Assembly (NCBI GenBank): GCA_900543175.1
Contig: UQQO01000003.1
Coordinates: 1-44,430 of the forward strand
Origin: an uncultured Fusobacterium sp.
Lineage (GTDB): Bacteria; Fusobacteriota; Fusobacteriia; Fusobacteriales; Fusobacteriaceae
Length of the DNA stretch: 44,430 nt
Reading direction: 5' to 3'
The first letter of the stretch is position 1. Each line of letters begins with the position of its first letter. Below are positions 16,542 to 25,626 of the stretch, one piece after another. The notes below the pieces were generated by a model. It had not been told where the DNA came from, made no database searches, and worked only from the letters and a program-made list of their open reading frames with translations. Both the position numbers and the translations under genes were made by a program.

Positions 16542-17569
16542 TATAATCCCCTACCCTCTTTTCTAATTTTTATAATTAAATAAATAAAGTAAGGTGCCCC
16601 AATTAATGAAGTGATTATTCCTACACTTACTTCACTTGGAGCTAAAACAACTCTTGAGATCAAATCACTAAATGTTAGAAAAAAAGCCCCTGCTAGAAAA
16701 GATGCTTTCAATAACTTTCTGTTGTCAGCTCCTATTATTTTTCTCAACATATGTGGAACAATAAGCCCTACAAACCCTATATTTCCACTTATACATACAG
16801 ATATCGCCGTAAGCATAGCTATAATTATTAAAATTTTCTTTCTTATTTTTCTAATATTTATTCCTAAAGATTTTGCCTCCTCATCTCCCAATAAAAGTAT
16901 ATTCAACTCTTTACCATAGTAAAAAAGAATAAAAGTAAGTATTAAAATTGGAAATACCCCAAAAAGAAAGTGCTCCCATCTTCTTCCACTTAAACTTCCT
17001 ATTGCCCAAAATATATACTCTTTTATTTGAGATTCCATAAGATTTGTTAAAATCATAGAGGAGATAGCTCCTACAAAACTACTTATTGCTATTCCTGATA
17101 AGATAAGCAAAAGATTGTCTGTTCTACCTTTTAAAGATGCTAACTTGTATACAATAGAAGATACTAAAAGAGAAAAACATATTGAAAAAAATGGCATTGC
17201 AAAAATACTTAATGAACTTAACCCTAAAGCTATTGACAGCACTGCCCCTAAACTTGCTCCACTAGAGATACCTATTATCCCAGAATCTGCTATGGGGTTT
17301 TTTAAAAGGCTTTGCATTGTACAACCACAAACAGCTAATGCTCCCCCTACAATTACTGCTGTCATTACCCTTGGAAATCTTACATAAAATACAATAGGAA
17401 TATAACTTTTCTTTGCTATTTGAAAATCTGTTCCACCTATTTTATTTAAAAGTATCTTTACAACTTCTGGAATTGGCACTTTTACTGCCCCATAAAATAG
17501 TGAAAATAGAATAATGGCTATCAACAACAACAGCATAAATATATTAAAATCTATTTTTTCTTTTTTCAA
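16541..17569 (-). CDS. FecCD-family ABC permease of riboswitch-2 operon
   Basis: Inner-membrane protein of 342 residues with the FecCD pattern: FYVRFPRVMTAVIVGGALAVCG near 60-80, NPIADSGIIGISSGASLGA near 92, LLGDEEAKSLGINIRKI near 230 and GFVGLIVPHMLRKIIG near 268. Roughly nine hydrophobic segments. It overlaps the downstream ATPase by one base and begins one base after the binding-protein stop. As part of a TonB receptor / binding protein / permease / ATPase set under a cobalamin riboswitch it most likely imports a corrinoid. Confidence 0.85.
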   Translation of the reverse strand: MKKEKIDFNIFMLLLLIAIILFSLFYGAVKVPIPEVVKILLNKIGGTDFQIAKKSYIPIVFYVRFPRVMTAVIVGGALAVCGCTMQSLLKNPIADSGIIGISSGASLGAVLSIALGLSSLSIFAMPFFSICFSLLVSSIVYKLASLKGRTDNLLLILSGIAISSFVGAISSMILTNLMESQIKEYIFWAIGSLSGRRWEHFLFGVFPILILTFILFYYGKELNILLLGDEEAKSLGINIRKIRKKILIIIAMLTAISVCISGNIGFVGLIVPHMLRKIIGADNRKLLKASFLAGAFFLTFSDLISRVVLAPSEVSVGIITSLIGAPYFIYLIIKIRKEGRGL

Positions 17570-17570
17570 A

Positions 17571-18461
17571 TCATCTCTCCTCCAAGTTATATATTTTTTT
17601 TGCTAATACCTCTATTCCATCAATCATATATTGTGAAGTTGGAGCAGTTACCTTATATTTTACAGGGATAACCCTTTTGCTTTTCACTGCTTTTAAATCT
17701 TGAAGGCTTATATCATTAATAAAAAAGTCTAAAAACTCCTCTCCATCTGTATATTTATCCCATATTGGAATAATTATAATATCTGGATCTAACTCTATTA
17801 CCTTTTCTTTATTAATCTTTTCAGAGTTTTCAATTCCATTTTCGGCAGCTATATTTATTCCACCAATAAGTTTTACCATATCATCAAAAGTTGTATTTTT
17901 TCCACTTGTTGTTTCAAAAGGTGTATAAAACATTATTTTTAATTTTTCCCCACAATAATTTTTTTCTATTTTATTTTGAATAACTCTAAGCCTTTGCTCC
18001 ATATTATTGACTATTTTTTCTCCATTTTCTCTTTCATCTACTATACTAGCCAACTCTTTTATCAACTGTTTTTGTTCTTCAAAAGTTTTAGGAGTTTTGT
18101 ATGTGTAGACATTAGCTCCTGTTTCTTCTATCTGCATCAATATCTCTTTTTTCATCCAATCTGCTGTAATAACAAGATCTGGATCTAACTCAATCATCTT
18201 TTCTATATTGCTTTCTACCTTTGGAAACTTTTTAGCCTCTTCTACAACATATGATATTTCAGGGTCTTCATTTATCTTTCCGCTTAAACCAACTATTCTA
18301 TCTGAATTTACTAAACTTAATATCATTTCATCACCACTTAAAGTCAATGAAACTATTCTTTTATATTTTTTAGGTGTTATCTCTTTTCCAAAAATACTAC
18401 TTGTTAAAAATACTATTAATAAAACAATTAAATAAGCTGTTTTTTTCAATTTTTGCCTCAC
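17571..18461 (-). CDS. Periplasmic binding protein 1 (cobalamin/haem/siderophore type)
   Basis: 296 residues with an N-terminal signal segment (LKKTAYLIVLLIVFLTSSIFG) and a compact PF01497-type fold: RIVSLTLSGDEMILSLV, GLSGKI, then VIELDPDIIIIPIWDKY. It is about 55 residues shorter than the riboswitch-1 binding protein. Together with the protein at 24637-25524 it forms a paralogous pair with the same motif order (SGDE/AGDE, ADWMKKEI/GDWLKREI, YKTPKTFEE/YKTPRSFEE, INKEKVIELDP/ISKEKVIELDP). Each member of the pair is linked to its own TonB receptor and CobN. Lies 75 bases after the receptor gene, separated from it by a hairpin. Confidence 0.85.
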   Translation of the reverse strand: MRQKLKKTAYLIVLLIVFLTSSIFGKEITPKKYKRIVSLTLSGDEMILSLVNSDRIVGLSGKINEDPEISYVVEEAKKFPKVESNIEKMIELDPDLVITADWMKKEILMQIEETGANVYTYKTPKTFEEQKQLIKELASIVDERENGEKIVNNMEQRLRVIQNKIEKNYCGEKLKIMFYTPFETTSGKNTTFDDMVKLIGGINIAAENGIENSEKINKEKVIELDPDIIIIPIWDKYTDGEEFLDFFINDISLQDLKAVKSKRVIPVKYKVTAPTSQYMIDGIEVLAKKIYNLEER

Positions 18462-18489
18462 TTAAAACATTAAAAAATTAACTATACTT

Positions 18490-18525
18490 AATAAAGCAGG
18501 CAGAGAAATTTCTACCTGCTTTATT
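18490..18525 (-). terminator. Hairpin between TonB receptor 1 and binding protein 1
   Basis: On the minus strand AATAAAGCAGG / CCTGCTTTATT form an 11-bp stem with further pairing of GAAA/TTTC inside. It is 12 bases past the receptor stop. No immediate T-run follows, so it is probably a leaky terminator or an mRNA-stabilising structure rather than a full stop. Confidence 0.55.
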
Positions 18526-18536
18526 GTTAAATTTTA

Positions 18537-20510
18537 TTAGAAATTATATCTAAATCCTGCATAATAGCTTCTTCCATCTGCTGGGTAGAATAGTGTTCTA
18601 GGACCTGCACCCCAAGGTGATCTTGTTGAAGTGATTGTATTACAATACTCTTCATCAAATAAGTTTCTTATTCCTCCATATAATTCTAATCCATTATCTA
18701 AAGTATAAGAGATATTTGCATCTACAGTTACATAATCATTATCTTTTCCAAAATAGTTGTCAAAATCATCTTCTGCATAAGCATCAGCTTGATAATAGAT
18801 ATCTGTATTTACATATAATTTTTCATTAAATCTATATGTTGCTCCTAGGTTTAATGTCCATTCTGGAACTCCTGCAAATGTATTACCATCATACTTACCA
18901 CTTGTTACCTCAGGTTTAATATATGAAATATTTTCTCTTAAAGTTAATTTATCAAAATAGTGTGCTAAAGATAATTGAGCTCCTGTTCTTTCAACTTTTC
19001 CATCAAAGTTTCTATTTCTATCATTATTTGCATCAGTTTTATCATAATAAATTTCATTATCTGATTCAATATAGAATACTGAAGCTGCTAATGATGTATT
19101 TTTATAGTAATCTCTTACTCCAATTTCATAAATATCATTTTTTTGAGTTTTTACATCTCCATACCAATATCCAGCATCAGATATAGTTGGAGTTCTCATT
19201 GCTCTAGTATAGTTAAAGTAGAGATTTCCTGTATCAGAGTATAGATAGTTTACTCCAAATTCATAGCTATCATTATTTGAATAATCAGCATCCATAGGTT
19301 TTATTTCCACTAATTGCCAATTCTCACCATATATTTTAGAACTATATTTATATTCTACTCTTTCTCTTCTATATCCTTGAGTAAACTCTAAGTTTCCAAA
19401 TGTAGTTTTATTCATAATATATCCAGCATATGATTCTCTTTCATCATCTGGAGATTTTTGAACCTTTCCATTTACAGTTACTGGTGTTTTAAATTCTCTA
19501 TTTCCATCTCTATAATCTCCACCTACGATAATATAACTATTATCTCCATAACTATATTTTACTTGTGGTTTAATAAAATATTCTTTTGTTAAAGTATTTT
19601 GGTTTTTACTTTCCTCTTCTGAATATCCACCATAAATTAAGAAATCTAATTTATCTGTTAATTTTTTATTATATGAAAGATTCCAAATATCAGTTATACT
19701 ATGAATAAGTCCTCCATATGAACCTATTTGAGTAGGTTTATCTTCAAATTGAGATTTTTCCAAATATCCAGTATAATAATCTTTTGTTTTATTATGATTA
19801 TATCTTAACTCTATATTTCCATCTTTTAATAGATATTTACCTCTTAACCAAATAGATTCTCTTCTATCTTCATCATTTTTATATTCAGGATTTCTATCTC
19901 TATAATCCATACTTGAATATCCAGAATAAGAGGTATTAACTAACAGTTTTTCTCCAATTTTAGTTCCATAAGTTAAATTTGCTCTTGTTGTTTCCCAAGA
20001 ACCTGCTTCTAAACCTACACTACCATAATTTACTTTATTTTCTGGTGCTTTAGTTATAATATTTACAACCCCTCCAATAGCACCATCCCCATACATTACA
20101 GCTCCTCCACCTTGGATAATTTCAATTTTTTCAACTTCTCCTATTGGAATAGATGTTATGTCTGCTCCATTAAAACTATTAAAAGGGATTCCATCTAAAA
20201 GAATTACTGTGTTGTAATTAGAAGTTGCTCCTGACCCTCTTAAATCTATTTTTGGAGAGGCTCCATCCATTTTTCTAACAATTACTCCCGGTACTCCTTT
20301 TAAAGCTTCATCAATAGTTAAAGCTCCCTTTTCTTTAATCTCTTCAGCAGTTACTACATAAACGTTTTTAGCTGTTTCATGTGCTGATGTTCCAAAGCTT
20401 TCAGTTGTAGTAATAACTGTCTCCTTTAATTTTTGACTTGCTAAATTTTCTTCTGCCATTGCAGTTGTTCCAACAGCTAATATAGCTGCTAGCATTAAGT
20501 ATTTTTTCAT
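18537..20510 (-). CDS. btuB: TonB-dependent outer-membrane receptor 1 (BtuB-like)
   Basis: 657-residue outer-membrane protein. Signal peptide MKKYLMLAAILAVGTTAMA, then a TonB-box-like ETVITTTESF, then a plug domain (AEEIKEKGALTIDEALKGVPG, VILLDGIPFN, EVEKIEIIQGGGAVMYG, GAIGGVVNIIT). A beta-barrel of alternating Tyr/Asn/Lys-rich strands ends in the outer-membrane terminal signature YYAGFRYNF. The length is near that of BtuB (~600). Control by cobalamin riboswitch 2 strongly suggests corrinoid uptake across the outer membrane. It heads the 11-gene operon, with RBS AGGAGG. The barrel gives no independent evidence of substrate, so haem or another tetrapyrrole cannot be excluded. Confidence 0.9.
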   Translation of the reverse strand: MKKYLMLAAILAVGTTAMAEENLASQKLKETVITTTESFGTSAHETAKNVYVVTAEEIKEKGALTIDEALKGVPGVIVRKMDGASPKIDLRGSGATSNYNTVILLDGIPFNSFNGADITSIPIGEVEKIEIIQGGGAVMYGDGAIGGVVNIITKAPENKVNYGSVGLEAGSWETTRANLTYGTKIGEKLLVNTSYSGYSSMDYRDRNPEYKNDEDRRESIWLRGKYLLKDGNIELRYNHNKTKDYYTGYLEKSQFEDKPTQIGSYGGLIHSITDIWNLSYNKKLTDKLDFLIYGGYSEEESKNQNTLTKEYFIKPQVKYSYGDNSYIIVGGDYRDGNREFKTPVTVNGKVQKSPDDERESYAGYIMNKTTFGNLEFTQGYRRERVEYKYSSKIYGENWQLVEIKPMDADYSNNDSYEFGVNYLYSDTGNLYFNYTRAMRTPTISDAGYWYGDVKTQKNDIYEIGVRDYYKNTSLAASVFYIESDNEIYYDKTDANNDRNRNFDGKVERTGAQLSLAHYFDKLTLRENISYIKPEVTSGKYDGNTFAGVPEWTLNLGATYRFNEKLYVNTDIYYQADAYAEDDFDNYFGKDNDYVTVDANISYTLDNGLELYGGIRNLFDEEYCNTITSTRSPWGAGPRTLFYPADGRSYYAGFRYNF

Positions 20511-20558
20511 TATTCCTCCTAGATTTTTTATATATTTTTAATATTTTTTAAGCAAAAT

Positions 20559-20596
20559 TAAAAAACCCTGATTAGGTAAACATCTTACCTAACCAG
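20559..20596 (-). terminator. Riboswitch-2 expression-platform terminator
   Basis: On the minus strand CTGGTTAGGTAA / TTACCTAATCAG form a 12-bp stem (one G-U) with a 5-base loop, followed by TTTTTT. GGTAAG of the first arm can pair with CTTACC at the aptamer's 3' end, giving a simple antiterminator alternative. Confidence 0.82.
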
Positions 20597-20650
20597 AGCA
20601 CCAATTACAAATAATGAAAAAATCCTATTTTACATGATTATTTATATGAT

Positions 20651-20800
20651 TAATTGGTAAGTCTTCTGACTTAGCTTCATCCTACTTTCACACCTTCCCA
20701 GTTTCCCAGTGGTTTATCGTGATTTCGTCCACCATACAGCAGTTTTCACTGTGAGGGATTCGCACCCTACTTCCTCTATTAAGCTTTATGCACCTAATTA
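20651..20800 (-). ncRNA. Cobalamin riboswitch 2 (upstream of TonB receptor 1 / chelatase operon)
   Basis: Minus-strand order of conserved blocks: AGGTGC, GAGGAAGTAGGGTGCGAATC, CACAGTGAAAACTGCTGTA, GGAC, CCACTG, GGGAAGG, GGATGA and AAGTCAGAAGACTTACC. P1 can form between TAATTAGGT and ACCAATTA (one bulge). It is very similar to riboswitch 1. Its terminator at 20559-20596 would gate transcription of the whole 15-kb operon. Confidence 0.93.
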
Positions 20801-20823
20801 TTTTTTGTTTTATTTCTAATTTA

Positions 20824-20852
20824 AGAGTACTATAATTAAACTAAAAAGTCAA
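20824..20852 (-). promoter_or_regulatory. Probable promoter of riboswitch-2 operon
   Basis: On the minus strand TTGACT (20852-20847), 17-base spacer, TACTCT (20829-20824). The -35 box is only about 22 bases beyond the cobN2 stop. The -10 is weak. Confidence 0.5.
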
Positions 20853-20873
20853 TAGTTTATTTATAATTTATCT

Positions 20874-23800
20874 CTATTCTTCAATTTCTTCCACATCTCC
20901 TTCAATTTCAAGATAGATTTTTCTTAGCTCTTTTAACTTTTCAGAAGATATATTCCACATTCCACGTTTCTCTGCCTCTAACAATCTCTCTGTTATATTT
21001 AACATAGCATGAGGGTTATTTTCCTTTATCCACTCTCTATTCTCTCTATTTTCTACATACTTTTCACTGATCTTATCATACATCCAATCCTCTACAATCT
21101 CTGAAGTAGAATCCCAACCAAAAATAACATCTACCATAGCACTAATCTCTAAAGCTCCTTTATATCCGTGACGTTGAAGTCCCTTAAACCATTTGGGATT
21201 CAGTATACGAGATCTCATTATTCTTGCTGTTTCCTCTTTTAAACTTTTTATTTTAACATTATTTATATCACTTGTATTTCCACTATAAGATCTAGCATCT
21301 TTTCCACTAGCATATTTTACTGCTGCTGTTAATCCTCCATGATAAGCATAATAATCATCACTTTCAAGCATATCAAGTTCAACAGAGGCTTCATTTTTTA
21401 CTGTAATATCTGTTTTCTTTAAACGACTAACAAAGGCATTTTCAAACTTTTCCCCGTGATAACTGCTACTATAAGCGTGACTGCTCCAATTTATATATGC
21501 TCTTCCTAAATCCTCTCTTGTCTCCCAATTTTGTGATTCTATCAAGGTTCTTACCCCTGTTCCATAAATTCCCGGAGGGCAACCAAACACCCTAATTTTT
21601 GCCATATTTTCTGCCTCATTTAAAGAACAACCTTGATTTAAAAGCTCTGCTATATCATCTTTTAAATTCTTTTTAATATAATTTATCTCATCATCTTCAT
21701 CTAACTGTGAAACAATGTTCATAGCATCTTCTAATAATTTTATTAAAGTTGGGAATGTATCTCTAAAAAGCCCAGATATACGAAGGGTAACATCGATTCT
21801 TGGTCGTTTAAGCTCTCCATAAGGTATAGCCTCTAATCCAATAACTCTATCTCCATTGTTGTGCCATACTGGACGAACACCCATTAAATATAGTGCCTCT
21901 GCTATATCATCACCATTGGTTTTTATTGTATCTCCACTATAAAGAATCATAGCTATATTTTTAGGAAGTGTCCCCTCATCTTCAGCATATCTTTCAAGCA
22001 ACTTCTCTGCTAATTTTATTCCAACTTTCCATGAGGCTCTTGAAGGTATCTTATATGGATCTATTGAGTAAAAATTTGTTCCTGTTGGAAGTATATTTAT
22101 ATTTCCCCTTGTTGGATACCCTGATTGCCCAGGTAAAATAAATTTTCCATTAGCTCCATTAATTACACTTTCGCTTTCTCTTTTTGTTGCTAAAATCTTT
22201 GGTAAAACAATATCTAAAACATTTTTTTCTAATTCTAAAATATATTTTTCATCTAAAATAGAATACTCTTTAGAACTCTTAATAACCCCTTGATAATCCT
22301 TTTCTCCCAATATCTCACCTATAACTTTTTCAGTTAAATTTTGAATATCATCTACTATCATTAGGTTTGTTTTACCATTCTGCTTTTTTTCATATGGATT
22401 ATTTTTAAGATATTCAATATCATATCCTAAAGCTCTTCCAACTAAGGTATCTGCTGGTTTCATTCCACTATTTTCAACTCTTAAAAGAGTATGAATTAAA
22501 GATATCAATCTATCTCCAGAAGCGGCTTCTCCCAAAATGTGTAACCCATCTTTTATTACAGAACTTTTCAATTCTTCAACATATGAATGAAGTTTATTTA
22601 TAAAGCTATTATAATCATTTCTTATCTCTTTTTCACTAATATTCATATCTAAATTGTAATTGTGTTGGAAAACCCTTTTTATAATATCCTCTTGTAAATC
22701 TTCCAATTTTGAACTTCTGTTTAATTCAGCTTGATGATACTGTTTTATTAAATCATCTAACTCCTCTATCTCCTCATATTCTCCAGATAAAGTAAGTGCT
22801 GGTATCATATATGATATTAAAACAGCATTGCTTCTTCTTTTTGCTTGTAATCCCTCGCCAGAAATATTTACTGAATAAGGATATAAATGTGGGATATCAT
22901 CAATATTAAAATCTGGACAGCAACTACTGCTCAAACCAACCTCTTTTCCCGGTAACCACTCCAATGTTCCATGAGTTCCTACATGATAGATCACATCTGC
23001 CTTAAAAATCTCCTTTATCCACTTATAAAAAGAGTAGTATTGATGAGGAATAATAAAATCTGTACTATGGTACACCTCCTCAGCTTTTTCCTCCATCCCT
23101 CTTGAAGGTTGTAAACCTATAAAAACATTTCCATTGAGTATCCCCGGGACTGGAAAAAATCCATCATAAATCATAAATTCTCCAGGAGCTTTTCCCCATT
23201 GTTTCTCTAACTCTTTTTTTACTTTTTCATCTAGCTTCTCAAACCAGTCCATATATATTTCTTTAGAGATTTTATCAATACCTCTTTCTAAAACTTTTTC
23301 ACTACTTAGCCACTTTTTATCATTTGAAACTCCAACTATTATTCTATTTATTATCTCATTTCCATCTTTAAAATCATAATCAAGCTTTATTCCAATCTCT
23401 TTAAAAAGTTTTATCATATTGTTTACTGATGCAGGAGTATCTAAACCAAATGCCCTCCCTATCATATCATTTCTTGGAGGCATATTATGAAAAATCACAG
23501 CAATTTTCTTTTCCTCATTCTTCTTAGCTCCCAATTTAAGCCAATTTATTGCCATTCTTGTAATCTTATTTACACGTTCATCTATTGGAATAAATATCTT
23601 TTTCTCTCCTATCTCATCTTTTACTATCTCATATGTACAAGCTGTTACAGAGATTATCTGTCCATCAAATTCTGGATAATATACCCCTGTTGTCAATGCT
23701 TCACTATCTAGTCCTCTTATATCAACATCCCATGTTTTTCTATTCTGATAAGTACTCATTCCCTGAATTACAGGTATTTGTAAATCTTCGAAAATACTTT

Positions 23801-24614
23801 TCTCAACTACTGTATCCCCATCTCCAGGAGTACTAAATATTGTTTGAGAATATGCTAATAAGTTAATTATCACCTTAGGGATAACTTTTCCATTATGCTT
23901 TAAATAATTTTCTATTACCCATTTTATTCCCTTAGATTTTATTTCAGGTCTTTCAATAGAGTTAGTAAAGATAGCATAAGGTGTTCCCCCCTCTTTCTCT
24001 ATCTCCTCTATAAATTTATCTACAACTTTTATTCTCTTGCTATTCCACTCCTTTCCATGAAAAAGAATGGTAATAACATTATTTTTTTTAGAGATCTCCT
24101 CTATAAACTCTCTCTCATTTTCTACTAAATTTCCTTTAGAGTAAATACCTTCCCATCTCTCATATTGATAATTTTCATATTTATAGCTTTTTTCTCCAAA
24201 TTGTGAAGCTGTGTATAAGATAAGGTTTTTATAATTTTTCTCTCCACCTAAAGTATAATATTTTGTCATATTATGCACAGTTGTAATAGGTATTCCACCT
24301 TGCTCTGTATACTCTCTATTTTCATCACCAATTGTAGTATTTATAAAAAATGGAACTTTCTTCCAAAAATTATTTTTTATCTTATCAAAATTTTTAAAAC
24401 TTGACACTCCACCATGTAAAAGCAAAAATACAATGGAAGTTGTTTCTAACTGTTTTTCCAATTCTTCATATTTTTCCAATGATTCATCAACTTCTTTTGA
24501 GTTAAAAAAACTAAAATTAAACTCTCTAGTATACTCTTTTTCAAGTTCATAACACACTTTTTTTAAAATATAACTACTGTCATAATGAGATGTAATAAAA
24601 GTTATTTTAAACAT
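20874..24614 (-). CDS. cobN: CobN-like chelatase large subunit, copy 2
   Basis: 1,246-residue paralogue of the copy at 10933-14667, matching it along the full length with shared blocks such as MPPRNDMIG, KWIKEIFKADVIYHVGTHG, LEWLPGKE and GLFRDTFP. It differs most in the N-terminal ~350 residues and around residues 700-800. Start ATG 24614 gives the same MFKI beginning as copy 1 and has AAGGAG/GAGGA upstream; a TTG at 24653 is rejected. It is transcribed with binding protein 2, 22 bases downstream of it. No extra chlI/chlD lies here, so this copy must borrow the ATPase subunits of the riboswitch-2 operon. No terminator is seen between its stop and the riboswitch-2 promoter. Cytoplasmic; direction of metal transfer unknown. 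Confidence 0.92.
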   Translation of the reverse strand: MFKITFITSHYDSSYILKKVCYELEKEYTREFNFSFFNSKEVDESLEKYEELEKQLETTSIVFLLLHGGVSSFKNFDKIKNNFWKKVPFFINTTIGDENREYTEQGGIPITTVHNMTKYYTLGGEKNYKNLILYTASQFGEKSYKYENYQYERWEGIYSKGNLVENEREFIEEISKKNNVITILFHGKEWNSKRIKVVDKFIEEIEKEGGTPYAIFTNSIERPEIKSKGIKWVIENYLKHNGKVIPKVIINLLAYSQTIFSTPGDGDTVVEKSIFEDLQIPVIQGMSTYQNRKTWDVDIRGLDSEALTTGVYYPEFDGQIISVTACTYEIVKDEIGEKKIFIPIDERVNKITRMAINWLKLGAKKNEEKKIAVIFHNMPPRNDMIGRAFGLDTPASVNNMIKLFKEIGIKLDYDFKDGNEIINRIIVGVSNDKKWLSSEKVLERGIDKISKEIYMDWFEKLDEKVKKELEKQWGKAPGEFMIYDGFFPVPGILNGNVFIGLQPSRGMEEKAEEVYHSTDFIIPHQYYSFYKWIKEIFKADVIYHVGTHGTLEWLPGKEVGLSSSCCPDFNIDDIPHLYPYSVNISGEGLQAKRRSNAVLISYMIPALTLSGEYEEIEELDDLIKQYHQAELNRSSKLEDLQEDIIKRVFQHNYNLDMNISEKEIRNDYNSFINKLHSYVEELKSSVIKDGLHILGEAASGDRLISLIHTLLRVENSGMKPADTLVGRALGYDIEYLKNNPYEKKQNGKTNLMIVDDIQNLTEKVIGEILGEKDYQGVIKSSKEYSILDEKYILELEKNVLDIVLPKILATKRESESVINGANGKFILPGQSGYPTRGNINILPTGTNFYSIDPYKIPSRASWKVGIKLAEKLLERYAEDEGTLPKNIAMILYSGDTIKTNGDDIAEALYLMGVRPVWHNNGDRVIGLEAIPYGELKRPRIDVTLRISGLFRDTFPTLIKLLEDAMNIVSQLDEDDEINYIKKNLKDDIAELLNQGCSLNEAENMAKIRVFGCPPGIYGTGVRTLIESQNWETREDLGRAYINWSSHAYSSSYHGEKFENAFVSRLKKTDITVKNEASVELDMLESDDYYAYHGGLTAAVKYASGKDARSYSGNTSDINNVKIKSLKEETARIMRSRILNPKWFKGLQRHGYKGALEISAMVDVIFGWDSTSEIVEDWMYDKISEKYVENRENREWIKENNPHAMLNITERLLEAEKRGMWNISSEKLKELRKIYLEIEGDVEEIEE

Positions 24615-24636
24615 AAATCCTCTACTCCTTCGAAAA

Positions 24637-25524
24637 TCATTTTTCTTCTTCAAATTGATATATTAATTCAGCTAATTCCTCTATCCCCTCAATGATATAT
24701 TGAGAGTAGATATAGATATATTTTCCGGGAATTACATAGACTTTTTTATCTTTTACAGCTTTTATATCTTGACAACTGATATCTTTTGTTAAAAAATCAA
24801 GAGCCACATTGTCATTCTTTTTTGTTATCTCAACATCTTCCCAAGTTGGAGATATAATAATCTCTGGATCTAATTCAATTACCTTTTCTTTTGAAATTTT
24901 TGCAGATCTATAGATTCCATTTTCACTAGCAATATTTTCAGCAAAAACTTTTTGGAGCATATCTCCAAAAACACTTCCCTTTCCATTTGTACTCTCTGAA
25001 TAAGAATATTCTAAAACTCTTGGTGTCTCTCTATTTAGCCCTTTTATTCTCTCTTGAACTTTCAAAAGACGAGTATTCATATCATCAATTATCTCTTGGC
25101 TTTTTTCCTCACAATCTAAAACACTTCCTAACTCTCTAATTAAATCTTGTATCTCCTCAAAAGATCTCGGTGTTTTATAAATATAAACATTGATATCAGC
25201 ATCTTCCAATTGCAAAACAATCTCTCTCTTTAACCAATCTCCAGCAACAACTATATCAGGTTCAGCCTCAATTATTTTTTCCACATTGTTATCAAACTTA
25301 TTAAATTTATCCAATTTTTTATTTAATACAGATTTCATCTCACTTGTATTGCTGTGTCCACTCATTCCTAAAATTCTATCATGTGGCACTAAATCATATA
25401 AAATTTCATCTCCTGCCATAGACATAGAAATAATTTTTTTATATCTCACTTCCTCTAAATTTTCACTTCCAAAACTCAATGTAAAAAAAACTAAAGATAA
25501 TAGAATATAGACTATCTTTTTCAT
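24637..25524 (-). CDS. Periplasmic binding protein 2, paired with cobN2
   Basis: 295-residue secreted binding protein with signal peptide MKKIVYILLSLVFFTLSFG and the same motif ladder as binding protein 1 (AGDEILYDLV, GDWLKREIV, YKTPRSFEE, ISKEKVIELDPEIIISPTWEDV). No permease or ATPase follows, so it presumably delivers to the permease at 16541-17569. It is the first gene of a two-gene operon with its own strong promoter (25568-25596) and a short leader with RBS AGGAGGAGA but no riboswitch. It diverges from the riboswitch-3 TonB receptor, which probably feeds it. Confidence 0.85.
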   Translation of the reverse strand: MKKIVYILLSLVFFTLSFGSENLEEVRYKKIISMSMAGDEILYDLVPHDRILGMSGHSNTSEMKSVLNKKLDKFNKFDNNVEKIIEAEPDIVVAGDWLKREIVLQLEDADINVYIYKTPRSFEEIQDLIRELGSVLDCEEKSQEIIDDMNTRLLKVQERIKGLNRETPRVLEYSYSESTNGKGSVFGDMLQKVFAENIASENGIYRSAKISKEKVIELDPEIIISPTWEDVEITKKNDNVALDFLTKDISCQDIKAVKDKKVYVIPGKYIYIYSQYIIEGIEELAELIYQFEEEK

Positions 25525-25567
25525 CTCTCCTCCTATTTGAATTATTTTCTATTCTAATTTAGTAAGA

Positions 25568-25596
25568 ATAATACATTTTTTAAACAATTATGTCAA
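25568..25596 (-). promoter_or_regulatory. Strong promoter of binding protein 2 / cobN2 operon
   Basis: On the minus strand TTGACA (25596-25591), exactly 17 bases, TATTAT (25573-25568). The transcript would start near 25561, only about 37 bases before the start codon; no B12 aptamer fits in that leader. Confidence 0.75.
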
Positions 25597-25626
25597 TGAT
25601 TTTTTTATATATTAATATTTTTTCTA

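Noticed and set aside
24615..24653. Longer CobN2 N-terminus from TTG
   Set aside because: ATG 24614 gives the same MFKI start as CobN1 and has AAGGAG/GAGGA upstream.
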